Source of the DNA: Chloroflexota bacterium
GTDB taxonomy: Bacteria > Chloroflexota > Dormibacteria > Dormibacterales > Dormibacteraceae
DNA: 64,000 nucleotides
Reading direction: 5' to 3'
Assembly: GCA_005880915.1 (NCBI GenBank)
Contig: VBIW01000042.1
Span: 1-64,000, forward strand
Part shown: positions 32,093 through 43,647 of the stretch, piece after piece
Numbering within the stretch: the stretch's first letter is position 1
Layout of the letters: each line of letters opens with the position of its first letter
Position numbers and translations under genes: made by a program
Notes under the pieces: model-generated
Databases searched by the model: none
What the model saw: the letters and a program-made list of their open reading frames with translations, nothing else
What the model was told of the DNA's origin: nothing

Positions 32093-33202
32093 ATGAACCA
32101 ACTTCGGAAGGGCGCTGGTGGCCCGTCCGTGTTGCTGGACATGAGGCCTTTGCAGGGACCAGGCGGCCGCCGCGGCGTGGGCGCGTACGCCCGGGGGCTG
32201 CTCAAGGGGCTCATCGAGGCGGGCTTCGACTCTCACCTGACCTTGCTGCTCGACGTTGCGTTCGACGCGCCGGCCCTGCCTCTCGGGGAATACAAGCTGG
32301 TCGGCAGCAGGCGCCGAAGTCATGGCCAGCTTGCTGCCTACGAAGACGCCGTGGTCCTTGCCCAGGACCTCGAGCGGATCGGCCCTGATGTCTACCACGC
32401 CATCGATTTCCACCTGCCCGGCCGGAGCCCCTGCCGGCTCGTGGTGACGCTGCACGACCTGATTCCCTGGGCTTGGGGAGGGCCGCGCATGCGCGGCGAG
32501 CGGCTTCGCTACTGGCTCGGTCGCCGCCTGGTCAAGCGGGCCGACCGGGTCATCGCGGTCTCCAACGCGACCGCGGAGGACGCGATTCGACTTCGAGTCG
32601 CCTCTCGGCATCGAATGCAGGTCATCCCCGAGGCCGCGGACCCGATATTTGAGCCGCGCGAGGGGGCACAACATCGGGTCAGAGAGCAGTGGGGCTTAGA
32701 GGCTCCCTACCTGCTGTTTGTCGGAGCCCTGGACGCGCGTAAGGATCCGGCGGGTCTCCTCGTGGCGTGGGAAGCTGCCCGACGCGCGCATCCTGGGCTC
32801 GAGCTTGTGCTCGCCGGCGAGCCCGGCAAGCAGGCGCCCCCGAGCATGCCGGGAGCGGTCAGGGTCGGCAGGGTGGACGGCGAGGTGCTGGCCGACCTGT
32901 ACACCGCCGCCGCATGCCTCGTTTTTCCGAGCCGCTACGAGGGATTCGGGCTGCCGTGCCTGGAGGCTATGGCGTGCGGGTGCCCGGTTGCGGCGTACCG
33001 AAATTCGAGCCTTCCGGAGGTGGTGGACGAGGCGGGAGTGCTCGTTGCCGACGGCGACCCAGAGGCGCTTGGCGCCGCGGCCGCAGCCATGATCGGCGAG
33101 CGAGACCGCTGGCGCCGCGCCGGAATCCAGCGCGCCAGGAGGTTCAGTTGGGCCAAGGCTGCCGCCGAGACGATCTCGGTCTATGAATCTGTGCTGAGAT
33201 AA
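32093..33202 (+). CDS. GT4 family glycosyltransferase
   Basis: A 369-residue retaining glycosyltransferase of the GT-B fold. The N-half contains LLDMRPLQGPGGRRGVGAYA, the acceptor-side Gly-rich loop. The C-half has LLFVGALDARKDPAGLLVAW and PSRYEGFGLPCLEAMACG, the GT4 donor-binding motif with its Glu pair, and NSSLPEVVDEAGVLV. It transfers a sugar from a UDP- or GDP-donor. ATG 32093 is supported by TATGAT ten bases before; ATG 32078 lies within that box and is less likely. The next gene, ugd, starts ten bases after the stop with its own -10 box across it. Acceptor and donor are unknown. Confidence 0.85.
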   Translation: MNQLRKGAGGPSVLLDMRPLQGPGGRRGVGAYARGLLKGLIEAGFDSHLTLLLDVAFDAPALPLGEYKLVGSRRRSHGQLAAYEDAVVLAQDLERIGPDVYHAIDFHLPGRSPCRLVVTLHDLIPWAWGGPRMRGERLRYWLGRRLVKRADRVIAVSNATAEDAIRLRVASRHRMQVIPEAADPIFEPREGAQHRVREQWGLEAPYLLFVGALDARKDPAGLLVAWEAARRAHPGLELVLAGEPGKQAPPSMPGAVRVGRVDGEVLADLYTAAACLVFPSRYEGFGLPCLEAMACGCPVAAYRNSSLPEVVDEAGVLVADGDPEALGAAAAAMIGERDRWRRAGIQRARRFSWAKAAAETISVYESVLR

Positions 33203-33203
33203 T
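33198..33203 (+). promoter_or_regulatory. -10 box for ugd
   Basis: GATAAT overlaps the stop codon of the GT4 gene and ends eight bases before TTG 33212, a leaderless arrangement. It may allow ugd to be made independently of the GT4 gene. Confidence 0.4.
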
Positions 33204-33211
33204 CGGCCGGG

Positions 33212-35860
33212 TTGAGCAAGGTCGCAGTCATCGGCGCGGGTTACGTGGGGCTGACCACCGCCGCATGTCTCGCGGACCTCGGCAACGATGTCAGGGTCGT
33301 GGACGTCGACCAGCACAAGATCGCGCAGCTCCAGCGCGGCAAGATGCCTTTCTATGAACCAGGCCTGGCCGAGCTGGTCGAACGCAACACAAAAGCCGGC
33401 CGGCTTCACTTCAGCACCTCATACGTCGACGCCGTGCCCGGTGCCGAGTACGCGATCATCGCCGTGAGCACGCCCGAGGGCGAGGGTGGCGAGGCGGATC
33501 TCTCCTACGTCGAGGCCGCAGCCAGCTCCATCGCCGACGCGATGGACGGGCCGCTGGTGGTCGTGAACAAGTCCACCGTCCCGCCGTTGACCGGTGACAT
33601 GGTTTCTCGGGTACTTCAGAAAATCAATAGCCGCCAGCCGGCCGCCGTCGTATCCAACCCTGAGTTTCTGCGCGAGGGCTCCGCCATCCAGGACTTCATG
33701 CATCCCGACAGGGTCGTGGTCGGGAGCCACGATCGCGAAGCGGCCGAGAAGGTGGCGAAGCTCTACGCCCCGCTCGATGCACCCGTCCTTATCACGCCAA
33801 ACATCTACACAGCGGAGATGGTGAAATACGCCTCCAACGCTTTCCTGGCGACTCGCATCTCATTCATCAACGAGATCGCGCGGATAAGCGAGCGCGTCGG
33901 CGCGGACGCGAAGCTGGTCGCGGAGGGCATGGGTCTCGACAAGCGGATCGGGCCAAGCTTCCTCGACGCCGGGATTGGCTATGGCGGGAGCTGCCTCCTG
34001 GGACACGAGACGGTCCTCGTTCGAGGTGGCGATGCCGTGCGGCTGATTCCGCTCTCCCAGGTCTTTACTGAATTCAGCGCTATCGAAGACCTCGAAGTCC
34101 TGGCGTGGGTCCCCGAGACGAGATCGGTCGAGTACTTGCCGGTCCGCACCGCGACCGTGCGGCCGTATGAGGGCGAGATCATCGAAGTGCGGACGAAGAT
34201 GGGGCGACGGGTTCTATGCACGCCTGACCACCCATTCGCTACTCGCAAAGGCGTGAAGCTAGCCGATCAGCTTGGCCCCGGCGACTGGGTTCCGATCGCG
34301 ACGCGAGCGCCATCGGCGGCGGCGCCGATCACCGAATTCAACCTGCTGGATGGTTTGACCCACGTCAACTTGACGCGCGCGGATGTGATTGTCAGACCTG
34401 CAAATGAAGTCCTCGCGGGCGTGACGCCACGGTCGCTGAAGCCGGCGCTGGCCATTGGCCGCGCCCACAACGTTTTGCGTGCGGGAGCAATGCGCCTCAC
34501 GGAGCTGGACGCGCTGGGTCTGGCCCTTGACCGTTCGACGCTCAAGACCGCAAGAAACGGCACGGAGGTGCCTGTGCGCCTGCAGGCCGACGAAGCGTTC
34601 TGGCGAATCGTCGGTCTCTATCTGGCCGAAGGCCACTGCACAAGAGACGGAAGCCGCGAGCGGATGCAGTGGTCCTTCAACCACACGGGCGAGGAGGATC
34701 TCATCGAAGAGGTGCGCAGCTTTTGGGCACGGCACGGAGTGAAGGCCGACGTTCGGCACAACCTGACTGCGACTTCCGTTGTGGTTTCATCTCGCGTGCT
34801 CGCCGGGTTCTGGCTTGGGGTCTTGAACTTGGGGAGGAACTGCAACGACGCGCGTGTGCCGGATTCCATCTGGGCCCAGCCGCTCGAGCACAAGCGTGCG
34901 CTTCTGTCCGGATACTGGCAGGGCGACGGCAGCTGGAGCCTCATCAACGGCGGACCCAGCGTGATTCTCGAGTGCGGAACGACGAGCCCAATGCTGGCCG
35001 ACGGGTTGCTGCGCCTCCTGGCCGATGTAGGAGTAGTGGCGTCGATGCGCGTGGGTCGGACAGCCAAGTCCACCCGCGACACCTACTGGATCCGGTGCTC
35101 TGGCGCCGATCAAGTCGAGAACCTCCTCGAGCTCGTGCCGGAGACCGATCGTGAGTCGATCGTTGCTTCGATCACAAAAGAAAAAAAGCGGATCGCCCCA
35201 ACCGGCTACCGAAGAGAGGGCGAGAACACTGCATGGGTGCGCGTGGTGGACGTAAAGCGCCGGCCTTTCGCCGGGCCCGTGTACTCCCTCGAGGTGCCAG
35301 GTGCTCACACGTTCGTGACAACGGGTTCTCTCGTGACGCACAACTGCTTTCCGAAGGACGTCGCGGCGCTCGCTGCCGTCGCCGAGGGGTTCGATTATCA
35401 CCCTGAGCTCCTGCATGCGGTCATGGACATCAACCGCGACCAGCGCATGCTCGTCATCGACAAATTGCGCGCATGTCTCGATGAGCTCCCAGGGTGCGTC
35501 ATCGGCCTGCTCGGTCTGGCGTTCAAGCCCAACACCGACGACATGCGCGAGGCGCCGAGCGTTGATATTGCAAAAGTCCTGCTCGCGGCGGGCGCCGAGG
35601 TTCGCGCTTACGACCCGGCGGCGATGGAAAGGTCCAAGATGCTGCTGCCGGGCGTGGAGCATGTGAAGGACGCGTACGCGGTGGCCGCCGGCGCCGACGC
35701 GCTGGTCGTGGTCACAGAATGGAATGAGTTCAGGCAGCTCGACATGGCGCGCCTGAAGCAGCTGATGCGCCGGCCGGTGATCGTGGATGGTCGGAACATC
35801 TATGACCCTGCTGTGATGAAGAACCTGGGTTTCACCTATCGCGGCATTGGCCGCGAGTAG
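33212..35860 (+). CDS. ugd: UDP-glucose 6-dehydrogenase precursor containing an intein
   Basis: An 882-residue precursor: 260 residues of N-extein, a 451-residue intein (residues 261-711) and 171 residues of C-extein. The spliced enzyme would be 431 residues, normal for UDP-glucose dehydrogenase. N-extein: [19 protein letters not shown] (NAD site), [20 protein letters not shown] and [11 protein letters not shown]. The active-site motif GYGGSCFPKD is split exactly before its catalytic Cys: GYGGS, then intein, then CFPKDV, so the intein must leave for the enzyme to work. C-extein has [16 protein letters not shown]. It makes UDP-glucuronate from UDP-glucose with two NAD. The next gene decarboxylates this product. 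TTG start is inferred. Confidence 0.95.
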   Translation: MSKVAVIGAGYVGLTTAACLADLGNDVRVVDVDQHKIAQLQRGKMPFYEPGLAELVERNTKAGRLHFSTSYVDAVPGAEYAIIAVSTPEGEGGEADLSYVEAAASSIADAMDGPLVVVNKSTVPPLTGDMVSRVLQKINSRQPAAVVSNPEFLREGSAIQDFMHPDRVVVGSHDREAAEKVAKLYAPLDAPVLITPNIYTAEMVKYASNAFLATRISFINEIARISERVGADAKLVAEGMGLDKRIGPSFLDAGIGYGGSCLLGHETVLVRGGDAVRLIPLSQVFTEFSAIEDLEVLAWVPETRSVEYLPVRTATVRPYEGEIIEVRTKMGRRVLCTPDHPFATRKGVKLADQLGPGDWVPIATRAPSAAAPITEFNLLDGLTHVNLTRADVIVRPANEVLAGVTPRSLKPALAIGRAHNVLRAGAMRLTELDALGLALDRSTLKTARNGTEVPVRLQADEAFWRIVGLYLAEGHCTRDGSRERMQWSFNHTGEEDLIEEVRSFWARHGVKADVRHNLTATSVVVSSRVLAGFWLGVLNLGRNCNDARVPDSIWAQPLEHKRALLSGYWQGDGSWSLINGGPSVILECGTTSPMLADGLLRLLADVGVVASMRVGRTAKSTRDTYWIRCSGADQVENLLELVPETDRESIVASITKEKKRIAPTGYRREGENTAWVRVVDVKRRPFAGPVYSLEVPGAHTFVTTGSLVTHNCFPKDVAALAAVAEGFDYHPELLHAVMDINRDQRMLVIDKLRACLDELPGCVIGLLGLAFKPNTDDMREAPSVDIAKVLLAAGAEVRAYDPAAMERSKMLLPGVEHVKDAYAVAAGADALVVVTEWNEFRQLDMARLKQLMRRPVIVDGRNIYDPAVMKNLGFTYRGIGRE
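33992..35344 (+). other. Intein with LAGLIDADG homing endonuclease in Ugd
   Basis: The insert is 1353 bases, in frame. Splicing block A begins at Cys261 ([13 protein letters not shown]), block B has TPDHPF (Thr337, His340), block F/G reads [15 protein letters not shown] and ends LVTHN, with Cys712 as the first residue of the C-extein. All catalytic residues (Cys1, block B Thr/His, penultimate His, terminal Asn, Cys+1) are present. Two dodecapeptides, VGLYLAEGH (467-475) and [11 protein letters not shown] (564-574), mark a LAGLIDADG endonuclease that could be active; the acidic residues Glu473 and Asp572 are in place. Inteins in UDP-glucose dehydrogenase are known from Methanocaldococcus (recalled, not checked). 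Confidence 0.95.
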
Positions 35861-36800
35861 CTCGGCCCGGCCGAGGGCGGTTGTCTCGGGCGGCGCCGGG
35901 TTCATCGGTTCCCACCTGTGCGCGGCGCTGCTCGAACGAGACATGCGCGTCCTCGCCCTCGACAACTTCATCACTGGATCGCCCCAGAACCTCGAGCCCT
36001 TGCAAGGCAACCCGGAATTCGAGTTTCGCCAGGCCGACGTCAATCATGGTGTGTTCATCGGAGGCGACGTGCGCTACGTCCTGCATTTCGCGTCGCCTGC
36101 GTCGCCTCCGCAGTACGACGCCAACCCGATCCACACCCTGAAGGTCGGGACCATCGGGACGATGAACATGCTCGGCCTGGCGCGGGCGAAGAACGCGACA
36201 TTTCTCCTGGCCTCCACGTCCGAGGTGTATGGAGACCCATTGGTCCATCCCCAACCGGAGTCCTACTGGGGCAACGTCAACCCCATCGGACCACGTGGCT
36301 GTTACGACGAGGCCAAGCGGTGCGCCGAGGCATACGCGATGGCCTATCGACGGATGCATCAAGTGGACACGCGCATCATCCGCATCTTCAACACGCACGG
36401 CCCGCGGATGCAGGTCCAGGATGGCCGCGCCGTCCCGAACTTCATGGCCCAGGCGATTCGCGGTGAGCCGCTCACCGTCTACGGCGACGGCTCGCAGACG
36501 CGAAGCCTGTGCTACGTCTCAGACCTGGTTCGTGGGGTGATCGCAGCGCTCGAGCGAGGCGACGAGCAGCCGGTCAACCTCGGTAACCCGGAGGAGGTCA
36601 CTGTGCTCGAGCTCGCGGAGACGATCATCCGCCTCGCGGGCTCGAAAAGCAGGATCGACCATCGTGAGCTGCCGGTCGACGACCCCAAGCAGCGGCGTCC
36701 CGACATCACGCGAGCGCGCAAGCTCCTTGGGTGGCAGCCTGAGGTGGGTCTCGAGGACGGACTCCGCCGAACCCTTGAATACTTCCGGTCGGTGCTGTGA
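35847..36800 (+). CDS. uxs: UDP-glucuronate decarboxylase (UDP-xylose synthase)
   Basis: A 317-residue extended [20 protein letters not shown] binds [14 protein letters not shown] is the typical UXS loop, and [20 protein letters not shown] followed by [14 protein letters not shown] (catalytic Tyr and Lys) is nearly diagnostic for this family. It decarboxylates UDP-glucuronate to UDP-xylose, using the product of Ugd. The start TTG 35847 overlaps the ugd end by 14 bases, so the pair is coupled. UDP-xylose or the 4-keto intermediate would serve a surface polymer. Distinction from plain SDR dehydratases rests on these motifs. Confidence 0.92.
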   Translation: MAASSSARPRAVVSGGAGFIGSHLCAALLERDMRVLALDNFITGSPQNLEPLQGNPEFEFRQADVNHGVFIGGDVRYVLHFASPASPPQYDANPIHTLKVGTIGTMNMLGLARAKNATFLLASTSEVYGDPLVHPQPESYWGNVNPIGPRGCYDEAKRCAEAYAMAYRRMHQVDTRIIRIFNTHGPRMQVQDGRAVPNFMAQAIRGEPLTVYGDGSQTRSLCYVSDLVRGVIAALERGDEQPVNLGNPEEVTVLELAETIIRLAGSKSRIDHRELPVDDPKQRRPDITRARKLLGWQPEVGLEDGLRRTLEYFRSVL

Positions 36801-36828
36801 CCTGGAAGTCACCCCGTGGACGCCATCC

Positions 36829-38638
<1,810 letters not shown>

Positions 38639-38651
38639 CCTAAAGGGCGCG

Positions 38652-39530
38652 ATGTTTGGACCCGCTCGGCGCACCTGGGTGCTGGGCGGAGGCGGCGCGC
38701 GGGGCGCCGCGCAGGTTGGCGTGCTGCAAGCGCTCTTCGAGGCGGGAGTCGAGGCGCCGGCCGCCATCGTCGGCACGAGCGTCGGCGCTCTGAACGGCGC
38801 CTCTATCGCCGCTTATCCGTCGCTGGCTGGAACCATGATGCTGCGAGAGGTCTGGTTGTCTCGCCAGGCGGCGGCCGTCTTCGAGGCTCACCCCTTGGGC
38901 GTGATCGTCTCGGGTCTTCGCCGCGATCGGCTGAGCCTGATGCCCCAGCGGAACGTCAGGCGCCTGATCGATCGGGCCGAAGGCCTGACTGGCATGGCGA
39001 CCTTCGAGCAGCTGCGGGTGCCGCTGGCGGTCGTGGCGACAGACATGAACGCAGGCAGGCCGGCCGTTTTTCGCTCCGGCGCGCTGACGCCGGCACTGCT
39101 CGCCTCGACGGCGATCCCCGGACTGTTTCCGTCGGTCCGGATCAACGATCGGGAGCACCTCGACGGAGGAGTGGTCGACAACACGCCGATGAACACCGCG
39201 GTCGACGACGGCGCGAAGGACGTCCTTGCGATCAGCTTGATGGGCGGCGGCGAATACGAGCAAGCGCCCAACAGCCTGCCCGAGCTGATCGCCCGGACGC
39301 TGCAGCTTTCGCTGCACCACCAGATGCTGAGCGATTACGAAAGGCTGCGGCAGCGCGCCCGCATCGTCGTCATCTGCCCGATCACCGCGCCGACGGCGAC
39401 CTGGGTGATGAAGCGCGAGCACGTCGAGGCGGTGATGGAGTCGGCGCGCGCCTCGACAGCGAAGCTGCTTCACGATCGGGGCTCGAAGCTGTTCCGTCAC
39501 TCTGGGATCCACTACGTTGACCTGAGCTAG
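38652..39530 (+). CDS. Patatin-like phospholipase (RssA/NTE type)
   Basis: A 292-residue patatin-fold protein. [17 protein letters not shown] is the oxyanion hole, GTSVGALNG the nucleophile elbow (Ser in GxSxG) and DGGVVDNTP the catalytic Asp; the Ser-Asp dyad is complete. Such enzymes hydrolyse phospholipids or lysophospholipids at the membrane. There is no signal peptide. It lies 13 bases after ahcY and before metK, an odd place for a lipase; co-transcription with the methyl cycle is likely, but its role there is unknown. Confidence 0.88.
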   Translation: MFGPARRTWVLGGGGARGAAQVGVLQALFEAGVEAPAAIVGTSVGALNGASIAAYPSLAGTMMLREVWLSRQAAAVFEAHPLGVIVSGLRRDRLSLMPQRNVRRLIDRAEGLTGMATFEQLRVPLAVVATDMNAGRPAVFRSGALTPALLASTAIPGLFPSVRINDREHLDGGVVDNTPMNTAVDDGAKDVLAISLMGGGEYEQAPNSLPELIARTLQLSLHHQMLSDYERLRQRARIVVICPITAPTATWVMKREHVEAVMESARASTAKLLHDRGSKLFRHSGIHYVDLS

Positions 39531-39630
39531 GATTCGGTCGTCCCAGAGGGAAAACCCTGGCGCTTGGGGGCGCTCGCACGCGGTCGGGCATCCTTGCCGG
39601 CGCGGGAGATTCGAAGGAGGACTACCTGTA
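39531..39630 (+). other. Unexplained leader of metK
   Basis: A 100-base gap, longer than most here. TAGGAT covers the end of the patatin gene. The leader can form a hairpin near CCAGAGGG-AAAA-CCCTGG (39544-39561) and other GC-rich stems (GGCGCTTGGGGGCGC). AAGGAGGA gives a strong ribosome site before GTG 39631. No match to known SAM or SAH riboswitch cores was recognised; a regulatory leader remains possible. Confidence 0.35.
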
Positions 39631-40770
39631 GTGCCGTCACTGTTCACGTCCGAGTCCGTCACCGAAGGCCACCCGGACAAGCTGGCCGACCAGATCTCCG
39701 ACGCCATCCTCGACGCGATCCTGGCCAAGGATCCGCTCGCTCGAGTCGCGTGCGAGGCGATCGTCACGACCGGCCTCGCCATCGTCGTGGGGGAGATCAC
39801 GACCGACTGCTACGTCGACATACCTCGCATCGTGCGCCAGACCGTGCGTGAGGTTGGCTACACGCGCGCGAAGTACGGTTTCGACGCCGAGACCTGCGGC
39901 ATCGTGACCAGCATCGACGAGCAGTCGCCGGACATCGCGCAGGGCGTCGATGTCGGCGGCGCGGGAGACTCCGGGATGATGTTTGGCTTTGCCTGCGACG
40001 AGACCCCGGAGCTGATGCCGCTTCCGATCATGCTGGCGCACCGCCTCGCCCGCAAGCTCGCGGAGGTGAGGCGCAACAAGACGCTCAACTACCTCAGGCC
40101 GGACGGCAAAGTGCAGGTCACGGTCAGGTATGGCGACGACGGCAGGCCGGAAGGGGTTGAAAACATCGTGCTTTCGGCTCAGCACCATGACGAGGTCGAC
40201 CCCGCCCACCTGCGTTCGGACATCGCGGAGCACGTCATCGACGCCGTCATCCCGGCCGAGCTGCGGAACGGGTCGGTGCGCTCGTTCATCAATCCGACCG
40301 GGAGGTTCGTCGTCGGCGGGCCGGTGGCCGACGCAGGCCTCACAGGCCGCAAGATCATGGTCGATACATACGGGGGCTACGCGCGACACGGAGGCGGCTG
40401 CTTCTCGGGCAAGGATCCGACGAAGGTCGACCGCGCCGGCGCTTACGGGGCGAGGCATGTCGCCAAGAACATCGTCGCCGCAGGACTCGCCAGCCGCTGC
40501 GAGGTCCAGGTCTCCTATGCGATCGGCGTGGTGAAGCCCGTGGCGGTACGGATCGAGACTTTCGGCACTGGAAAAGTCCCCGACAGCGCGATCGCCGCCG
40601 CCGTGACTCGATTGTTCGACCTCAGCCCGCTTGGCATCATCAAGGAGCTCAACCTCAGACGGCCTCTCTTTCGACAGACAGCGGTGTACGGGCATTTCGG
40701 ACGCACGGACATCGACGCGCCCTGGGAATCGACCATGCGTGCCAAGGAGCTGGCGGAAGAGGCGCGGTGA
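39631..40770 (+). CDS. metK: S-adenosylmethionine synthetase
   Basis: A 379-residue enzyme making SAM from methionine and [23 protein letters not shown] is the ATP/methionine signature, [18 protein letters not shown] the hexapeptide-type motif (usual GAGDQG, here GAGDSG) and [19 protein letters not shown] the P-loop-like phosphate site. Length and order are typical. GTG start after a strong AAGGAGGA. The stop overlaps the ManC gene by four bases. It supplies SAM for the cell; ahcY and apt two to three genes upstream clean up the by-products. Confidence 0.96.
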   Translation: MPSLFTSESVTEGHPDKLADQISDAILDAILAKDPLARVACEAIVTTGLAIVVGEITTDCYVDIPRIVRQTVREVGYTRAKYGFDAETCGIVTSIDEQSPDIAQGVDVGGAGDSGMMFGFACDETPELMPLPIMLAHRLARKLAEVRRNKTLNYLRPDGKVQVTVRYGDDGRPEGVENIVLSAQHHDEVDPAHLRSDIAEHVIDAVIPAELRNGSVRSFINPTGRFVVGGPVADAGLTGRKIMVDTYGGYARHGGGCFSGKDPTKVDRAGAYGARHVAKNIVAAGLASRCEVQVSYAIGVVKPVAVRIETFGTGKVPDSAIAAAVTRLFDLSPLGIIKELNLRRPLFRQTAVYGHFGRTDIDAPWESTMRAKELAEEAR

Positions 40771-41828
40771 CCACCACAGTTGCAGTGATCCCGGCGGGAG
40801 GGGCCGGCACGCGGCTGTGGCCGCGGTCGCGACGCTCGACTCCCAAGCATGCGCTCCCGCTGGGTGGTGGCGGCCGCGCTCTTCTACGCGATACATACGA
40901 CCGGGTGCACGGGCTTGCCGCCGAGGTCTACGTGGTCACGGAGCTGGGGCAGCGCGAGATCATCCAGGCTGTTCTGCCCGAAATCGACGACGGGCACCTC
41001 ATCGTCGAGCCGGTAGCTCGCGGCACGACGAATGCATACGGACTCGCGGCGATGACGGTCGAGGAGCGTCATCCCGACGCGGTCATGGTTGCGATGGCAT
41101 CCGACCATGTGGTCCGCGGGCGGGCGGCGGTGACGAAAGCTGTCCGAGCTGCTTTGCGCGCTGCTGAACGCACCAACAGCATCGTCCTGTTCGGGCTGAA
41201 GCCGGCGTTTGCGTCGACCGGTCTCGGCTATATCCATGCGCCGCGGCGTGGACCTGCCGGAACCCGTCGCGTCGAGAGCTTCACCGAGAAGCCGGACCTG
41301 CGCACGGCCACCCGCTTTCTGAAGTCAGGCGGCTACTACTGGAACCTCGCCTGGTTCGCGTGGCGAGTCGATGTCTTTCTCGAGGAGCTGGCTCGCCACG
41401 CGCCCCGCCATTACGCCGGCTTGCGCAAGGTGATGAATGCACGCCGGGCGCGCGACGAGGCGGCCGCCGGCGAGCTTTATCGCAAGCTGCCTGTAGAGGT
41501 CATCGACCGCAGCGTGCTCGAAAAGACCGACCGCCTGCTGCTGGTCCCGGCCGATTTCGATTGGGCCGACATCGGCAACTGGTCCGAGCTCGGCGACCGC
41601 GTCCACGCCGACGCTCATGGCAACTCGGTCGAGGGTGAGGCCGTCCTGGTCGATACCACGGGAAGCCTGGTTTTCGGCGACCGCCGGCTGGTCGCTGCCA
41701 TCGGGGTCAAGGACATGATCATCGTCGACACCGAGGACGCACTGCTCGTGGTTCCACGCTCCCGGGCGCAGGACGTGCGCAAGGTCGTCGACGCGCTCAA
41801 GCGAGCACGCAAAAATCGTTACCTTTAG
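40767..41828 (+). CDS. manC: Mannose-1-phosphate guanylyltransferase
   Basis: A 353-residue nucleotidyltransferase. [17 protein letters not shown] is the GTP site (GGxGxRLWPLS type), STPKHALPL the sugar site, [29 protein letters not shown] and [12 protein letters not shown] are further family marks. It makes GDP-mannose from GTP and mannose 1-phosphate. It is the short, single-domain type; the cupin half found in bifunctional ManC/AlgA is a separate gene at 43258. GTG start overlaps metK by four bases. Confidence 0.92.
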   Translation: MTTTVAVIPAGGAGTRLWPRSRRSTPKHALPLGGGGRALLRDTYDRVHGLAAEVYVVTELGQREIIQAVLPEIDDGHLIVEPVARGTTNAYGLAAMTVEERHPDAVMVAMASDHVVRGRAAVTKAVRAALRAAERTNSIVLFGLKPAFASTGLGYIHAPRRGPAGTRRVESFTEKPDLRTATRFLKSGGYYWNLAWFAWRVDVFLEELARHAPRHYAGLRKVMNARRARDEAAAGELYRKLPVEVIDRSVLEKTDRLLLVPADFDWADIGNWSELGDRVHADAHGNSVEGEAVLVDTTGSLVFGDRRLVAAIGVKDMIIVDTEDALLVVPRSRAQDVRKVVDALKRARKNRYL

Positions 41829-41831
41829 GCA

Positions 41832-43274
41832 GTGAAACCGACCCAGATAAGGTTTGGCACCGATGGCTGGCGCGGTGTGATTGCCGACGATTTCACGTTC
41901 GGCAACGTGCGTCGAGTAGCGCAAGGCACCGCCCAGTACATGAAGTCGCGGTCCAACGATCCGCTGGCCATCGTCGGCTATGACTGCAGGTTTGCATCGG
42001 AGGATTTCGCGCACGCGGTGGCCGAAGTATTCGCCAGCAACGCCATCCGGACGCTGGTGTTCGACCGTCCGTCGCCGACCCAGGTCGCATCGTGGACCGT
42101 GATCGACCGCAAAGCCACGGGCGGCGCTGTGATCACAGCCAGCCACAACCCGTATCAGTTCAACGGCTTCAAGTACAAGACGGAGACGGGCAGCGCGGTC
42201 CCGTCCGAGGTCATCGCCGAGCTCGAGCGCAACATCGACGCGCTCGACGAGGTCCCTGCCCCGGACCACATGGTGGCGCACGGCATGGTGTCTCCCTACG
42301 ACCCTCGCCAGGCCTACTATGCGCAGATTGCGCGGATGGTCGACATTGACGCGATCAAGGACGCGGGTCTGCGCATCGTCCACGAGTGCATGTATGGGTC
42401 GGGCTACGGCTACATCGGCGAGATGATCGGTGGGGGGCGGACCAACGTCACCGAGCTGCACAACCAGCGCAACCCCCTCTTCGGCGGCATCAACCCCGAA
42501 CCGATTCCGCCCAACATCGACTCGACCATCTCGTTCATGAAGGTCGGCGGCCAGGATCTTTGCATCTGCACTGACGGCGACGCGGACCGCGTTGGGATCA
42601 TCGATGAGACCGGTCGATTCATCAACCAGCTACAGGTCTTCGCCCTGCTGATGCTCTACCTCTTCGAGGCGCGAGGCCTGCGTGGGCCGGTCGTCAAGAC
42701 CGTGAACATGACGGCGATGGTCGACAAGCTCGGGGCGGAGTTCGGCGAGCGCGTGTATGAGGTGCCGGTCGGGTTCAAGTTCGTGGCCCCCAAGATGATG
42801 GAGACCAACGCGTTATTGGGGGGCGAGGAGTCTGGTGGCTTCGCGGTTCGAGGCCACATCCCGGAGCGCGATGGAATCCTGATCGGCCTGCTGTTCGCCG
42901 ACATGATGGTCAAGTCAGGCAAGTCGATCTCTCAGCTCCTGGCCGCGCTCGAGCAGCGGGTCGGGCCGCACGCGTATGCGCGCCACGACATCCACCTCGT
43001 CCGGGAGACCTATGACACGGACCGGAAGCGGATTCTCGATACGCTGGAGAAGAACGAGCCGCAGGAGATCGCCGGTGTCGCCGTGCAGCGAGTGCGCTCC
43101 GACGACGGGTTCAAGTTCTACCTTGCCGACGGCAGCTGGGTCCTTCTCCGCGCGAGTGGCACCGAAGCGCTGATCCGGATCTACGCCGAGGCTTCCGACA
43201 GCGGTGCGGTCGAGGCGAGGCTTCAGGCATTGGAAGACATCGTCGGAATTAGGCAACATGCCGGAGCGTCCTGA
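41832..43274 (+). CDS. Phosphoglucomutase/phosphomannomutase
   Basis: A 480-residue alpha-D-phosphohexomutase. RFGTDGWRGVIADDF is the N-terminal motif, TASHNPYQFNGFK the phosphoserine loop (catalytic Ser), DGDADRVGI the metal loop, GGEESGGFA the sugar-binding loop and RASGTEALIRIYAE the phosphate-binding loop. It interconverts hexose 6- and 1-phosphates. Neighbour manC points to mannose; the GxESGG loop suits glucose as well as mannose, so dual use is possible. GTG start three bases after manC. The stop overlaps the cupin gene by 17 bases. Confidence 0.93.
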   Translation: MKPTQIRFGTDGWRGVIADDFTFGNVRRVAQGTAQYMKSRSNDPLAIVGYDCRFASEDFAHAVAEVFASNAIRTLVFDRPSPTQVASWTVIDRKATGGAVITASHNPYQFNGFKYKTETGSAVPSEVIAELERNIDALDEVPAPDHMVAHGMVSPYDPRQAYYAQIARMVDIDAIKDAGLRIVHECMYGSGYGYIGEMIGGGRTNVTELHNQRNPLFGGINPEPIPPNIDSTISFMKVGGQDLCICTDGDADRVGIIDETGRFINQLQVFALLMLYLFEARGLRGPVVKTVNMTAMVDKLGAEFGERVYEVPVGFKFVAPKMMETNALLGGEESGGFAVRGHIPERDGILIGLLFADMMVKSGKSISQLLAALEQRVGPHAYARHDIHLVRETYDTDRKRILDTLEKNEPQEIAGVAVQRVRSDDGFKFYLADGSWVLLRASGTEALIRIYAEASDSGAVEARLQALEDIVGIRQHAGAS

Positions 43275-43632
43275 CTTCGGTCGAGTCGACAGCAGCAAGG
43301 TCGAGAAACCCTGGGGGTACGAGCTTCGCTGGGCCATCACCGACCACTACGCGGCCAAGATCCTCCACGTGAACCGGGGCGAGGCGCTTTCGCTGCAGTA
43401 CCACGAGCATAAGGACGAGTATCAGTACGTGATCAAGGGGGTTGTCGACGTCGAGATCGGAGGGTCGGACGGCGCGCTGACGACTCGCCGGATGGCGGTG
43501 GGCGACACCCTTCACATCACACCGGGGACCCGCCACCGCCTTACCGCGGTGGAAGACACCGACATCATCGAGGTGTCCACCCCGGAGATCGATGACGTCG
43601 TTCGTTTAGAAGATCGGTACGGCCGTGTTTAG
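43258..43632 (+). CDS. Mannose-6-phosphate isomerase type II-like cupin
   Basis: A 124-residue single cupin. VEKPWGYELRWAITDHY, then LHVNRGEALSLQYHEHKDEY and MAVGDTLHITPGTRHRLTA give the cupin metal ligands (two His and a Glu) plus the third His. It matches the C-terminal part of bifunctional mannose-1-phosphate guanylyltransferase/mannose-6-phosphate isomerases, so it likely converts fructose 6-phosphate to mannose 6-phosphate, the first step toward GDP-mannose. ATG 43258 overlaps the mutase stop. Some single cupins of this sort have other sugar substrates. Confidence 0.85.
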   Translation: MPERPDFGRVDSSKVEKPWGYELRWAITDHYAAKILHVNRGEALSLQYHEHKDEYQYVIKGVVDVEIGGSDGALTTRRMAVGDTLHITPGTRHRLTAVEDTDIIEVSTPEIDDVVRLEDRYGRV

Positions 43633-43647
43633 AATTCCAGGCTCGAG

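Noticed and set aside
33212-35860. Two-gene fusion or frameshift in the long Ugd reading frame
   Set aside because: The insert starts with Cys, ends with His-Asn before Cys and has splicing blocks and LAGLIDADG motifs, so an intein explains it fully.
34787-36043. 418-residue frame opposite the intein and Ugd C-extein
   Set aside because: It crosses the intein/extein border on the wrong strand and has no recognisable domain.
39531-39630. Known SAM or SAH riboswitch before metK
   Set aside because: No conserved core of the SAM-I/IV, SAM-II or SAH classes could be matched; kept only as an unexplained leader.
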